A DNA stretch of 64,000 nt from Paraspadella gotoi (GCA_051294375.1 CM119266.1:9742538-9806537), one strand, 5' to 3'; positions 1-10,677 are shown, counted from the stretch's first letter. Made by a program: numbers and translations. The notes: generated by a model not told the origin, from the letters alone.

Positions 1-3000
1 GTTATTTCTCCTAAAAAGGAGGGGTCTGTTTTTCAACTACCCGATCTTAATTTACCAGATATTGGGGAAACTGGCCTGTCTGTTCAGAAAGAAAGTTCTA
101 ATAGTTTAGAAGGCACAGAACCTGCAGTAGAAAAGCCACAAATAAATGAGAGTGAAGATGAAATTAAAGAAAATGAAAAGGAAAACAAGAATATGAATGG
201 AATTCATATAACATTACCTGATTGGCATTTGCCTAGGCAGGTATTAAAAGATAATTTGGATAATAATATTTCAGAACCTTCCAATGAAATAGACAGTACC
301 AATGAAAAGATGAAATTTCCTGACTGGAAGTTTCCGAGCCTTAACTTACCAAGCCTTAATTTTGGAAAAGAAAAAGAAAATCTTGAGGAAGAAACGGAAC
401 AAATTTTAGAGGAACCAAATTTAGAGGGTGAAAGTGAGCAAATAAATTTTGAAGACCATGAAATTAAAGGATTGCATTTTAATTTACCTGAGTGGGAAGT
501 ACCAGATCTTGCAGTTGAAGATTTAAAAGAAAACCGTGTTGATACCGATAATGATACTTCCAGACTCAACTTCAAAATGCCCGATTTCAGTTTACCACGA
601 ATTAATAAATCTTCAGAAATTAATGATAGTACTACCCATGAGCAAGATAGTGCTTCAGATTTAAATGTTGATCAAGATCTTGAAGTAATCATTGAAGAAG
701 CGGAAGAAAATCCAGATGAATCAAAGAAGAATGGGTTTCAGTTCAATTTACCAGACTGGCATCTTCCAAGAAACATAGATACTGCACGAACAGAACCAAC
801 TGATAAAAATGTAAATTTCAAGTTGCCTGATTGGTCATTACCTAATATTAGTTTAAAAAAATCAAATGACAAATTGAATGACAAAAATACAGAAGTAGTA
901 GCCTCTGAGGATAGTAATTTAAAATCTGAAGAATCTGGATTTAATTTCAGTTTACCTAAATTTAAATTACCTAATCTTAGTCTTGATAGAAAGGGGGAGG
1001 AAACAGAGAGAGCTACTGATGATGCAAACATAAATCAGGACCTGGAGGTCACTATTGAAGAGTCAGAAGCTGGCACTAATATTGATGAAAAGGTAAAAGG
1101 GCCACAGTTTAATCTACCGGATTTTTCTCTCCCAAAACTAAACAAACCAGAAACGGATATTGCCATTTCAGGACAAGCTCCAAGTTTCAAATTACCTGAT
1201 TGGCAATTACCAAGTCTAGGTATTAAAAAAGATAAAGGAGTCGAACCTGTACTGGAAAAAGAAAATGATGTTAATGTGAAAAATGATGGTCGTGGATTAA
1301 ATTTCAAGTTACCAAATTGGAAACTACCTTCTCTCAATACAGAAAAGCAAAACAAAGTGAAAGATGCGAAAAGTTCTGCTTTTGAAATGGAAGAAGAAGA
1401 TGAAAATTATGGATACAATGTCATGTTGCAATATCAAGTTATTGTAGAAGAAGTTGAAAGCAGTCTTGATGAAAACCAATATGCATCCGTTGATGCTGAT
1501 ATAAGCCAAATTAATGAAGAAAAAAAAGAATTACAATTAGAATTACCTGATTGGCATTTGCCAAAAATGCAGTCAAAACTAAATGAACCAGAAGGAAATG
1601 AAGATTCTGATGAAGCAAATTCTGGAATTGACTTTAAGTTACCAGATTTGAAATTCCCATCATTAAATCTGAAAGGTTCAGAAGAAAATGGAAGTTTACC
1701 AGAAAAAACTCAAAATTTAGATTTTAATAAGTCAAATTTCAAATTGCCTAACTGGAAATTACCTAATGTCAATTTTGATCCAAATTTACCTGATTGGAAA
1801 CTACCCTCTATGAATCTTAAAACACCAAAATTGAAAGATAAAGTTGATTCAGAAACAGAATTTATCGAAGAGGAACAAGATCTAGAAGCAACAATTGAAG
1901 AAATAGGTTTTGAAAAAAATCAAGCTCAAGATGAGAGCATCAATATAGAGAGCAAGGGATTACAGTTTAACCTTCCTGAATTTAAGGTCCCAAGTATAAA
2001 ATCAGATTCTGATGAAGAGGATTTTGAAATAAAAGAAGACCTTGAAAAAGATAGTAAAGGGTTTAAATTTAGTTTACCAGATTTCAACCTCCCTAAGGTA
2101 AACGGGCCTAATATAAAATTTCCTGATTGGCATTTGCCAAGCTTAAAGACGGAAAATGAGCCTAGCATAAAGTCTGAAAATGTAGAGGTAGAAAAAGCTG
2201 CTAACAATTTCTCTTCAGAGCCAACTGAGAGTAAAAAGATGAGTTTTAAGTTTCCCGATTTCCAATTACCTGAAGTAAGTGGACCTAATTTAAAATTACC
2301 CGACTGGCATTTGCCAAAGCCTAGCATGAAGTCAGAATCAGAGCAGCCAGAAAACGCTGATATAGATTTAACTTCAAAACAGACAGAGAGTAAAAAAATG
2401 AGCTTTAAGTTTCCTGATTTTCAATTACCAGAGGTAAGTGGACCAAATTTTAAATTGCCTGACTGGCATGTACCAAATATAAAATCAGAAAATGAACCAG
2501 GTATCAAATCTGAAATTGAACAGCCAGAAAAAGTTGCTCTAGATTTGACTTCAACTCCAAATGAGAGCAAGAAAACAAGCTACTCGCTGCCTGATTGGAA
2601 AGTACCGTCTCTTAATTTAAATTACGGGAAATCTGACGAAAAATTTGATTTAGAGAAACCCGATATTCATCCTTCATCTTCAGGATTTAACTTCCAATTG
2701 CCAGATTGGCAAATGACTAAATTAAAAAGATCAAGCAATGATGATGATATTAATCTAAAAAAGGAAGAAAAAGATAAAAGTTTTGATTTCACATTACCGA
2801 GTTGGAAAATGCCATCTATGACTTTAAACAAACCAAACTTTAACTTTGAGAGACAGAAAAAAGCTCTTGATTTAGAAACAGAGGTAATTGAAGAAGAGCA
2901 AGATTTGGAGGTATCAATAGAAGAAACAGATTTTAAAACAAGTGTTGAAGAACATCGGGCGTTACAAGTAAAGCTACCAGAATGGGAAGTACCGAGCATC

Positions 3001-5313
3001 CAATCAGATTCTGATGATGAATTAAGATATGAAGAATTTGAAAATGGCAGTAAGCGTTTTAAATTTTCTCTTCCCGAGATTAGTAGGCCAAATTTTAAAC
3101 TCAATAGAACAGTAGCTCAAGATGAACAAATCAAACCATCTGAGAGTAATAGCATTAATTTCAAATTACCTAATTGGCAGCTACCGAAGTTACAAATGAA
3201 AGAATCAGTAAAACCAGATCAGGATGTTGAAGTAGAAGAGGAGCAGTTTCATTTACCTGAATGGCAAATATTTAAAATAGAAACTGATGAGCTTTCAGAT
3301 GATCATAAGATAAAAATTGAAAAGGAAGATTCTGACTTTAAATTTCCAAACTGGCAATTGCCTTCATTTAAGATTAATGAAGCTAATAAAAAAGAAAAAC
3401 TTGATGAAACAGAGATTAGAAAACCAGAGAGCACCGGAATAAATTTTAAATTACCTGATTGGAATTTGCCAAACTTGAGTTTAAAAAAATCTGAGAGTGA
3501 GCCATTGGCAAAAGCTGATGTTGATACAGATTCTATACCAAAGGAAAAAAGTGATTTTAACTTCAAATTGCCTAATTGGGGTCTCAATTTTGGTAGTACT
3601 GGTGAAGTTGATAAAACTGAAACTGAAATTTCAGAGAAGAGTGGAACTAATTTTAAATTACCCGATTTCAAATTGCCAAGCATAAATCTTCAAAAAAGTA
3701 CTAACGACAAGGACATTAAAGAAACCGACACATCAGATTGGCAATTTCCCAAGCTCAAATCATCTGAAAAAATGGAATCTGATCTTGAGATTCCACATTC
3801 GGACAGTAAATTTAAATTTCCAGATTGGAAATTTCCAAACATCAATATGACTAAAACTGGTAGTGATGATGTAAAATCTGAAAAAAGTATTGTTGCACCC
3901 TCAGAACCAGACAAGAATGGAATCGATTTTAAATTTCCAGATTGGAAATTTCCAAACATCAATATGACTAAAACTGGTAGTGATGATGTAAAATCTGAAC
4001 AAAGTATTGTTGCACCCTCAGAACCAGACAAGAATGGAATCGATTTTAAATTACCTGATTTTAAATTTCCAAACATCAATTTGAATAAGAGCAATAATGA
4101 AGAACAAATTAAAGAATCTGATAATACCGGTCTTAATTTTAAATTTCCTAATTGGCAATTACCAAGTTTCAAAACATCTGATAGTATTAAGGCTAATGAA
4201 AATCTTGTTGTGGAATCTGAACATTTAGAAACCATTCCTGAACTAGAATCAACACTGCCAGAGGAAAATCCTGTATTACATTTTGATTTACCTGAATGGG
4301 AGGTGCCAAATCATGAAAGTAAATTAATTTCTGATGATGACGATGATGGTTACCTTGATGAAAAAGAAGGATTTGGATTCAAATTGCCTGATTGGAAATT
4401 GCCAGAATTTAATAAAAACAGCACAACAGTTGAAAAAGAAGATTCTGAATTGAAAAAAACAGATGTATCGGAAAGTGATAAATATAAACTTAACTTTAAA
4501 CGCCCTCAGTTGCCAGATTTAAGTTTGCCTGAATGGAAGTTACCTAAATTAAAAGTAGATACAAAAGAGAATAAACCGAGTATAAATTTGTTTGAGGATC
4601 ATAATCACGAGTATTGTTATGGGCTCTGTACGCATGCTGCATATGAAATTTATCAACAAAGAGAAACTACAAGGAACAAAGGATTAAATTTTAAGTTACC
4701 TGACTTTAAATGGTCTACAAAACAAAATGCCAAATCTGAGAAAGTTGAAATATTAGAATCAAAATATGATGCAAAAAAGGAAATTGAAGTCTCAGTTAAT
4801 AATGAAAATCAAAATGTTAAAAGCAACTCTCTGAAATTTGACTTTGAAGAAGTTTCATGTACTAATGAAAATAAAGAGAAAAAGAAATATTCTCATCTAA
4901 AAAATAAAACAGTCATTGGAAAAACTGAAGGGGCAGAAAATGGTTCCTCAGAAATAGAAGTAGTTCAAGAAAACATGATGGATGATATAGCAGTTGACCT
5001 TCATAGCGAACCTAATTTTACAGAAAACATAACCATAACAAATCATGTAAAAGCTGAGCAAGAAGATGAAATGGAACCCGATGTAGAATCTCCTAATATA
5101 AACTTGGGAAATGTTACTGTTCAGTCAGTTGTATCTCCTGAAGAAAAAAATCAATTTGGAGAGAAAATGAAAAAAAATGCTGCAGACACGGATGATTCTT
5201 CATCTCTCAAAGAAGCCTTTGGAAGAGCTTTCGCCTCACTTTCTCGAGGCGGAAATGGACATAAAATGAAGCCTCCTCTAGAAGATGCAGAGGAGGATAT
5301 TAAAGGACTTTGA
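1..5313 (+). CDS. Gene A: LPDW-repeat giant protein, 3' terminal exon (5' end outside window)
   Basis: The frame is open from base 1, so translation enters from upstream; the ATG at 193 is only the first internal Met. About 1,770 residues are encoded before TGA at 5311-5313. Roughly forty copies of a motif F-[KN]-[LF]-P-[DNE]-[WF]-x-[LFV]-P are separated by 20-50 residue linkers rich in E, D, K, S and N. A second acidic motif, Q-D-L-E-V-x-I-E-E, recurs near bases 670, 1036, 1435 (variant), 1876 and 2899, giving a higher-order repeat. The protein is nearly free of Cys except C-Y-G-L-C (4615-4629) and one Cys near 4857. I see no signal peptide, membrane helix or enzymatic domain. The C-terminus (about 5200-5310) carries S-L-K-E-A-F-G-R-A-F-A-S-L-S and an acidic E-D-I tail shared with gene B. 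Hydrophobic-Pro repeats resemble AHNAK and periaxin in style; homology is inference. Likely an extended scaffold; function unknown. Confidence 0.85.
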   Translation, partial: VISPKKEGSVFQLPDLNLPDIGETGLSVQKESSNSLEGTEPAVEKPQINESEDEIKENEKENKNMNGIHITLPDWHLPRQVLKDNLDNNISEPSNEIDSTNEKMKFPDWKFPSLNLPSLNFGKEKENLEEETEQILEEPNLEGESEQINFEDHEIKGLHFNLPEWEVPDLAVEDLKENRVDTDNDTSRLNFKMPDFSLPRINKSSEINDSTTHEQDSASDLNVDQDLEVIIEEAEENPDESKKNGFQFNLPDWHLPRNIDTARTEPTDKNVNFKLPDWSLPNISLKKSNDKLNDKNTEVVASEDSNLKSEESGFNFSLPKFKLPNLSLDRKGEETERATDDANINQDLEVTIEESEAGTNIDEKVKGPQFNLPDFSLPKLNKPETDIAISGQAPSFKLPDWQLPSLGIKKDKGVEPVLEKENDVNVKNDGRGLNFKLPNWKLPSLNTEKQNKVKDAKSSAFEMEEEDENYGYNVMLQYQVIVEEVESSLDENQYASVDADISQINEEKKELQLELPDWHLPKMQSKLNEPEGNEDSDEANSGIDFKLPDLKFPSLNLKGSEENGSLPEKTQNLDFNKSNFKLPNWKLPNVNFDPNLPDWKLPSMNLKTPKLKDKVDSETEFIEEEQDLEATIEEIGFEKNQAQDESINIESKGLQFNLPEFKVPSIKSDSDEEDFEIKEDLEKDSKGFKFSLPDFNLPKVNGPNIKFPDWHLPSLKTENEPSIKSENVEVEKAANNFSSEPTESKKMSFKFPDFQLPEVSGPNLKLPDWHLPKPSMKSESEQPENADIDLTSKQTESKKMSFKFPDFQLPEVSGPNFKLPDWHVPNIKSENEPGIKSEIEQPEKVALDLTSTPNESKKTSYSLPDWKVPSLNLNYGKSDEKFDLEKPDIHPSSSGFNFQLPDWQMTKLKRSSNDDDINLKKEEKDKSFDFTLPSWKMPSMTLNKPNFNFERQKKALDLETEVIEEEQDLEVSIEETDFKTSVEEHRALQVKLPEWEVPSIQSDSDDELRYEEFENGSKRFKFSLPEISRPNFKLNRTVAQDEQIKPSESNSINFKLPNWQLPKLQMKESVKPDQDVEVEEEQFHLPEWQIFKIETDELSDDHKIKIEKEDSDFKFPNWQLPSFKINEANKKEKLDETEIRKPESTGINFKLPDWNLPNLSLKKSESEPLAKADVDTDSIPKEKSDFNFKLPNWGLNFGSTGEVDKTETEISEKSGTNFKLPDFKLPSINLQKSTNDKDIKETDTSDWQFPKLKSSEKMESDLEIPHSDSKFKFPDWKFPNINMTKTGSDDVKSEKSIVAPSEPDKNGIDFKFPDWKFPNINMTKTGSDDVKSEQSIVAPSEPDKNGIDFKLPDFKFPNINLNKSNNEEQIKESDNTGLNFKFPNWQLPSFKTSDSIKANENLVVESEHLETIPELESTLPEENPVLHFDLPEWEVPNHESKLISDDDDDGYLDEKEGFGFKLPDWKLPEFNKNSTTVEKEDSELKKTDVSESDKYKLNFKRPQLPDLSLPEWKLPKLKVDTKENKPSINLFEDHNHEYCYGLCTHAAYEIYQQRETTRNKGLNFKLPDFKWSTKQNAKSEKVEILESKYDAKKEIEVSVNNENQNVKSNSLKFDFEEVSCTNENKEKKKYSHLKNKTVIGKTEGAENGSSEIEVVQENMMDDIAVDLHSEPNFTENITITNHVKAEQEDEMEPDVESPNINLGNVTVQSVVSPEEKNQFGEKMKKNAADTDDSSSLKEAFGRAFASLSRGGNGHKMKPPLEDAEEDIKGL
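3811..4044 (+). repeat. Two 117-bp in-frame tandem repeats inside gene A
   Basis: Units 3811-3927 and 3928-4044 encode the same 39 residues, starting F-K-F-P-D-W-K-F-P-N, and differ visibly only by a Lys/Gln change (GAAAAA versus GAACAA). Near identity at synonymous sites points to a very recent unequal exchange or slippage event that adds exactly one motif plus linker. Confidence 0.9.
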
Positions 5314-6460
5314 TGAGTAAGAAGAATAGTAGATTTAACGCTGGTGAATGGCATTGTAAATTGCGGGAATGGATTATAAAGGGTTACTTTATTTAGACAT
5401 TATTTGATCTGAATATTTTGTTTTACACAATCAAAATATTATAAATTTTTCTATGGTCATTATATTGTTCATGACATTTTTAATTGCATTTTCCATTAAT
5501 GGTTTTTTGCGACATGGATTTAGAAATATTAACTAAATTCAAAATTTTTTTTTGTTGTCTTGAAAGTTAATAGTTACATAAGTAGCTAGCGTTGATAAAG
5601 TAATATGTATCACCATGGGGATTTTATTATTTAAATCAAAAAGAAAGGGTAGATGTTGCCCTTGCTCTAACCCGTCAAAGGCTGTTAAGAAAACCCGTCC
5701 CTAGTACAGCTCGAGGAAAGCTATATACCGAATATATTACCTATGGTAGAGGTCATGACGTCTGTGAAGCGAGTTTTTTATAAATTTGTTAGATATTCAT
5801 CCCACGTAGCACCTCATCTATACATACACGCCGTGTATTACACGGGGGACAATGCTTATATCTCAGCTTAACATGTTCTCTTTGTATTCACCTTGTTTTT
5901 ACATCAGACCTCGTCTTGCTTGCTCTTATTGTTTGTACTGAATCAACGAATGTTGAATTCCAAATAAAACGCATATATATAATGCAGGAACTTTCCGAGA
6001 AAAACCCTAAAATAAGTAGGCAGAGCAAAAGCATTGAGTGGCATGCCAAGAAAAGCCACTCAGCTTCATAATGCCACAAACTAGAAACAATTTTCCCGAG
6101 TAAGAAGCCACGTCCTTGCTAATATTTTTAAGAAATTCAATGAGATTTGGAAGAAAAAAAAATTATATCTCATTTTTACAAAATATGTAGCGTTTCACTA
6201 AATCAACTTTTAAGTAAACTAACGGCCCAACGCATTAATAATAACTTCAAGGGCCTTCCCTATACTGGTTTGTCGACGAGATTGTAAAACGGCGTTCAAA
6301 ACTTCCGAGAGGCGTCGCTCTCTGACAATAATTTTGTATTTGCAAACAATAGTCACGGAGTTCGAACATAAGAGGATAGAATTAGAAGATAGTTTTGTTT
6401 TTATTTTTTAAACTCCCTCCATTCTCTTTTTGCTTTTCACTCCTAAAAAATCTTTTTCCT
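5314..6460 (+). other. Gene A 3' UTR and intergenic DNA
   Basis: AT-rich, non-coding. No canonical AATAAA is visible close to the stop; the AATAAA at about 5962 lies in a retroelement-like tail. There is a short palindromic stretch near 5828-5848 (GCCGTGTA...TACACGG). I see no protein-coding exon here. Confidence 0.4.
5918..5975 (+). mobile_element. 3'-end fragment of a non-LTR retroelement
   Basis: The stretch TTGTACTGAATCAAC followed by an AT-rich spacer and AATAAAACGCATAT matches, with small differences, the tail that follows the reverse transcriptase remnant at about 21838-21885 (TTGTACTGAATCAAC ... AATAAAATCGCATAT). Two tails with the same design suggest two insertions of one family. 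Confidence 0.5.
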
Positions 6461-6515
6461 CTCTATGTTCGATTTATCCCTTTTATTCGTTAATCACGAT
6501 GGCCTTAATATTTTA

Positions 6516-6656
6516 TTTCTTTCTTTATTTCTTTCTCTCTTTCTTTCAATCTCTCTCTCTTTCTTTCTATCTTTCTTTCTTTTTCTTTCATCCTTTTTGA
6601 TTTTTTTTCTCTGTCTCCTTTTTCCTTTTCTTTTAGATTTGCTCTCTCTCTCTCTC

Positions 6657-6707
<51 letters not shown>
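6516..6707 (+). repeat. CT/TTTC-rich microsatellite
   Basis: Pyrimidine-only tract passing from imperfect TTTC units into about 50 bases of pure (CT)n near 6656-6707. The open frame across it is a low-complexity artefact. Confidence 0.9.
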
Positions 6708-6710
<3 letters not shown>

Positions 6711-7084
6711 TATAACAATTGGTTATTTTTTTAAAGACAAGTAATCAACCATAAGACACTTGTTTCGTTATTGTGACGTAAACACTTGGAAATGAAAGCA
6801 CATAATAAAGAGTCAATGCGGCTGAACAAATAAAATTTTATTTCTCAGCCTATAACAGTGTTCTATACCACAATTTATACTAAATCACACCCCTTTTGTA
6901 AATATAATGAACAGTTTATTTAAAAAACAAGTTTGAGCAAACAATGTCGGATCTGCCCACGATCATTAGCGGTAATTAATTAATTAATTTGATCAGAAAT
7001 GTTTGTTTTTGGGTCTTTCGTCGCTGACCACGACAAAAGCAACGACGACGATGATGGCGACGACGACGACAATATTGCCAATAA

Positions 7085-7320
7085 CGATTGACTTACTTGA
7101 TTGATTGATTGATTAAATAATTAATTAATTAATAAATAAATTGATTGATTAAATAATTAATTAATAGATAAATAAATCGATTGATTGAATAATTATATAA
7201 TAGATAATTAAAATGATTGATTGAATAATTGATTTATTGATTAATTGACCGATTAATTATTTATTGATTAATTAATTGACTAATTGATTAATTAACTATA
7301 TTTAACTATATTTACATTTA
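7085..7320 (+). repeat. GATT/AATT low-complexity tract
   Basis: Imperfect GATTGATT and AATTAATT tetranucleotide units over about 230 bases, within the dispersed repeat. Confidence 0.75.
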
Positions 7321-7665
7321 ATATTATGTTTAATCTCTCTTTTTATTACGAAAATGATTTAAGGAAAGGTTTTTATTTTTTGCCAATAACAACGATTTTA
7401 TTATTAAGTAGAAGAGTACATTTAATATAAAAAGAAAAATAATCATAATCAATTAGTGAAACAGGTTTTTGTTTTTTCCATTTAAACTAATTTACACTGA
7501 GACGATTCCGTCGAAACTTGATTTTCAGATTAATCACACATTTTCCTACCCCATTTAAAATTTCAAGTCAATCGCCTCATCCACTCGTGAGTTATCTAGT
7601 GGTTTATCTTGTTCTTTTGTCTTATTATATAAATAGGCAGTAAATGGAATATCAATACACTATAA

Positions 7666-7736
7666 GTCGCTGTGGCGACTTTGGTTAAGGCTTAGAACGT
7701 TGCTATAAAGTCACGGGATTAAATCTCGTTGGTGAC
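7666..7736 (+). other. tRNA-like sequence, probable SINE head or tRNA pseudogene
   Basis: The 5' seven bases GTCGCTG can pair with the 3' TGGTGAC using some G-U pairs. An A-box-like TGGCGACTTTGGTTAAGG and a degenerate B-box (GGGATTAAATCTC for GGTTCGAATCC) sit at the expected spacing in 71 nt, reminiscent of the Ser/Leu tRNA class. The degraded B-box argues against a working tRNA gene. It lies inside the dispersed repeat and may be the RNA polymerase III promoter of that family. Confidence 0.35.
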
Positions 7737-8869
7737 CCTCTTGGTTCGTTCCTACAGTTCAAATAGAAAAATATATTTTAAATTTTTTTCATTTAAACTC
7801 ATTTCCACTCGCACGATTCCATCGAAACTTAATATCCAGGTCAATTACACACTTCCCTACCCACACACAAGATTTCATTACAATCCATCCATCCAATCAC
7901 GAATAATTGGAGTTTTTTGCTAAGGTGGGACGAACGGACGGACATCATTCTTTTGCTTAATTTATCATAATTCGATGTTCTGACAAGATTGAGGGGGCGG
8001 ACCGACGGACCGACAAAGTAAATTATAGAGTCGAGATCTGCTCATAAGCACATCCGACTAAAAATTGACATTCTTTTTGGTAATTTGTTTTTTGTTCGGA
8101 GGGTTCCTGCACCATGTGGCTTCAAAGTTGGAGGCGTAGATTATGTAAAATTTAAAACTTAAAAATAGATAATATAGCCTAATGTTAATGTTTGTTTGTA
8201 TGCATCTGTATCATAATTTGATATGAATAAAAAGATATAACTGACCCTACGTAAACAAAATCATCGCCATTTGTTTGTTTAACTCGATCGAACCTAAACG
8301 AGAGCAGCGGGCGACGACCGAATCCGAACGCCCAAACCGGTCTCCTCTGCTGAAACTCTTTCAACGTTAACTTATCAATTCTTTTCCGCGGAAATGTTAA
8401 AAGTTTTGGATTTTGCGCTGCGAAATACAAGTTCTTGAAATGAGAATCAAAACTCGTTTAACGATTTTCGCCCCTGACGGAAAAAATTAAGCAAAAGGGA
8501 CCATTGTTAAAAAAACCGAAAAAAAACATTTGCTTTTTCATTGAATTGGATATTATAATAAAATTTTTAAAAAAGTGCCAACTTTTAAATATTTTCAACG
8601 GTTTAAAAAAAAAGATTCTTCGGCTAAGTGACCCATACTTACAAGTTACAACAATAGCTATTTGATATGAGTCCAGCGAAACTGTCTCTCTTATTCCTGT
8701 TTTCAAAACAACCGGTTCGCCTTTTCTCCTTAATACCGTCGACTTTTTTTGTGACATAATTAAAACCTTTTTTCCTTTCAAAATTCGAAGAAATACTTTT
8801 TTAATTTTTTTTTTTCGTCTTATTAAATGTAGTGACTAAAAACGTTGCGCTCGGACATTGGCGATCAAG

Positions 8870-8953
8870 AAAACGAAGAGCCTTTAAAAGTATTGATCAA
8901 TAAATCTTTCAGCGTCGACTCTCCTTACGATAAAATATTGGCCTAAGACTAAG
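8870..8953 (+). other. Possible 5' non-coding exon of gene B (donor at 8954)
   Basis: The junction AAG|GTAAGAAAG at 8951-8962 is a near-perfect 5' splice site about 300 bases upstream of the acceptor at 9254-9255. Two of the three frames before it are closed by nearby stops, so it would have to be untranslated. Its left boundary is arbitrary; only the donor is sequence-supported. Confidence 0.3.
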
Positions 8954-9035
8954 GTAAGAAAGATGAACTTATCATAATTACGAGCGTGAATATATTTGAC
9001 AGCTTTCGGTTGCTCAAAATCAACATTTTTTACTC

Positions 9036-9044
9036 AAAATGATG

Positions 9045-9083
<39 letters not shown>

Positions 9084-9084
9084 T
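9036..9084 (+). repeat. (AAT)n microsatellite
   Basis: Nearly pure AAT trinucleotide run in the putative first intron of gene B. Confidence 0.9.
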
Positions 9085-9255
9085 TAACACGTTCTGTTGA
9101 AATGTGATTCTAATACTGCAACTACGTGATTTCTCGAAGATTATTGTTTTTATTTCAATTTTTTTTTTTGGGTGGGGGGGAAATTTGAAAACTAAATAGG
9201 CTGGCAAATTAATAGACTATTAAGACACGATATTTAGGCGTCAATACAATCACAG

Positions 9256-9418
9256 GTATTTTGCGGCCACCAGGCGGCCACTCCGACTCCGACGGGCCAA
9301 AATTCCTCCGACGCCAAGATGGAAGACGAAGCCCGCGACGACCTCATCCGGGACCACCTCCTACCGTCCAGCGTGGGAACTCTCCTCTCCACCAGCAATT
9401 CCTTGTCATCTGACGAAG
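9256..9418 (+). CDS. Gene B, first coding exon (probable ATG at 9319)
   Basis: An acceptor CACAG|G ends at 9255 and a donor GAAG|GTGATT follows 9418. The frame is open throughout and leaves one base (phase 1), which joins GA at 11761 to make GGA, in frame with the large exon. The ATG at 9319 has strong context (GCCAAGATGG) and begins M-E-D-E-A-R-D-D-L-I-R-D-H-L-L. From there the complete product would be about 3,044 residues. The frame also continues upstream of the ATG to the acceptor, so an earlier start in a further 5' exon is possible; an alternative in-frame acceptor (CCAG|G) follows 9273. GC-rich third positions contrast with the AT-rich surroundings and support coding. Confidence 0.7.
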
Positions 9419-9984
9419 GTGATTACTGTCGAGGTGTGCCCAGCTGCCTTTTGTTTTTTTGAACAAGGATTTAAAAATATGTACATATTATATTATATAT
9501 GAAATTGGTACAACCAATATAAAAATTATCCATTCATTTAATATATATTATACAATATACATATTATACATATATATTATATATACATATTATGTCATAA
9601 CCATTAATCATAAAATATTAAAAGGAAGAAAAACGAAATTAAGTTTCTTCTTTTTTTTTTTTAATTACTGGTTTTCTGTCAAGAAGTTTAATGAAATAAA
9701 AACTGAAATATTTCAATACCTGGAAAAAAAAATTCTAGTGTTTTCTTTAATCATTATCAATCGTCAGACATTCCTTATTGTCATATTGATTCTTTAAAAA
9801 TTCTGATAAAGAATTCAAGTCGAATGAAACACAGAAAGAACCTGCTTGCCTGGTTTGAGACATAGTGGGTTTTTTTGTGTTCATGCTGTCAATGACCGGT
9901 AGTCTACTGAACTCTGAGTCGGTTTAGAAATTTAATTTATCTTGAAAAAAGTTTGAAAACTTAATCATTATTTCATAACAAAGT

Positions 9985-10436
9985 AGTTTTTAGTCGGTCT
10001 GTCGGTCCGCCCCCAAATTTTGTCGGTAAGTCATTTAAATCATGTCAGAACATCAAATTATGATAAATTATGGGTCTGTCTGTCTGTCTGTCCGTCCGAC
10101 CATCCGTCTGTCCCCTTTAGCTTTGAACGCCAATTACTCTTGATTGTATGGGGCGATTGACTTGAAATTTTTTATGTGGGTAGGAAAGTGTGTGATTAAG
10201 CTGGAAATCAAGTTTCCTTGGAATCTTCCGAGTGGAAATGGGTTTAAATGGAAAAAAACATAATTCACTATTTGAAAAAATATATTTCACTATTTGAACG
10301 CCAATTACTCATGATTGTATGGGGCGATTGACTTGAAACTCTGTATATGGGTAGGATAGTGTGTGATTAAGTTATTTAATGAATTAGTAAATTAATTAAT
10401 CAAAAATCAGATCCGGTATTGTTTGCTCAAACTTGT
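9985..10436 (+). repeat. Dispersed repeat, copy 2
   Basis: Contains GTCGGTCTGTCGGTCCGCCC, (GTCT)n/(GTCC)n runs at 10076-10115, TTTGAACGCCAATTACTC twice (about 10122 and 10295), TGTATGGGGCGATTGACTTG twice (about 10147 and 10316), and ends with ATTGTTTGCTCAAACTTGT. It is the inverted counterpart of 6928-8022. No open frame. Confidence 0.65.
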
Positions 10437-10677
10437 TGAGCAATAACTCAATAAATAAAGTCTAAAAAGTGCGAGTTCAAATCCATTTTAATCTCTTTTT
10501 TATATAATATTACCAATATACAAATCTTATGTCTATATAGTTATTTTTTAAAATTTTGTTTATTTTGTTTTTCCCTTTTTTATTTTAATTTATTTACTCG
10601 GTTGCTTACAACAAAAGACATAAAAGCGATTCAAAGCCATCGAATTCATTCAGATCAGGAAAAATTAAATCCTTGGA

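Larger units (their letters stand above)
6928..8022 (-). repeat. Dispersed repeat, copy 1 (inverted relative to copy 2)
   Basis: Reverse complements of blocks found at 9985-10436 occur here in matching order. They include ACAAGTTTGAGCAAACAAT (6929), the GATTAATCACACA/TTCCTACCC/TTTCAAGTCAATCGCC block (7529-7580), a second version of it at about 7801-7880, TTATCATAATTCGATGTTCTGACA (7962) and the GGACCGACGGACCGACA run (7999). The long AATT/GATT-rich filler at 7085-7320 is extra to this copy. No coding capacity was seen, so it is a non-autonomous element. Confidence 0.6.

Noticed and set aside
6465-6734. Open frame of 89 codons rich in Leu, Phe and Ser
   Set aside because: Pure CT/TTTC microsatellite translation; similar frames at 24180-24771, 31895-32191, 32175-32402, 35764-36375 and 55632-56030 were rejected for the same reason.
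8185-8430. - strand open frame of 81 codons beginning M-Y-F-A-A-Q-N-P-K
   Set aside because: It has a possible donor but no partner exon, no homology I recognise and mixed codon usage; it may be chance or part of gene B's promoter region.
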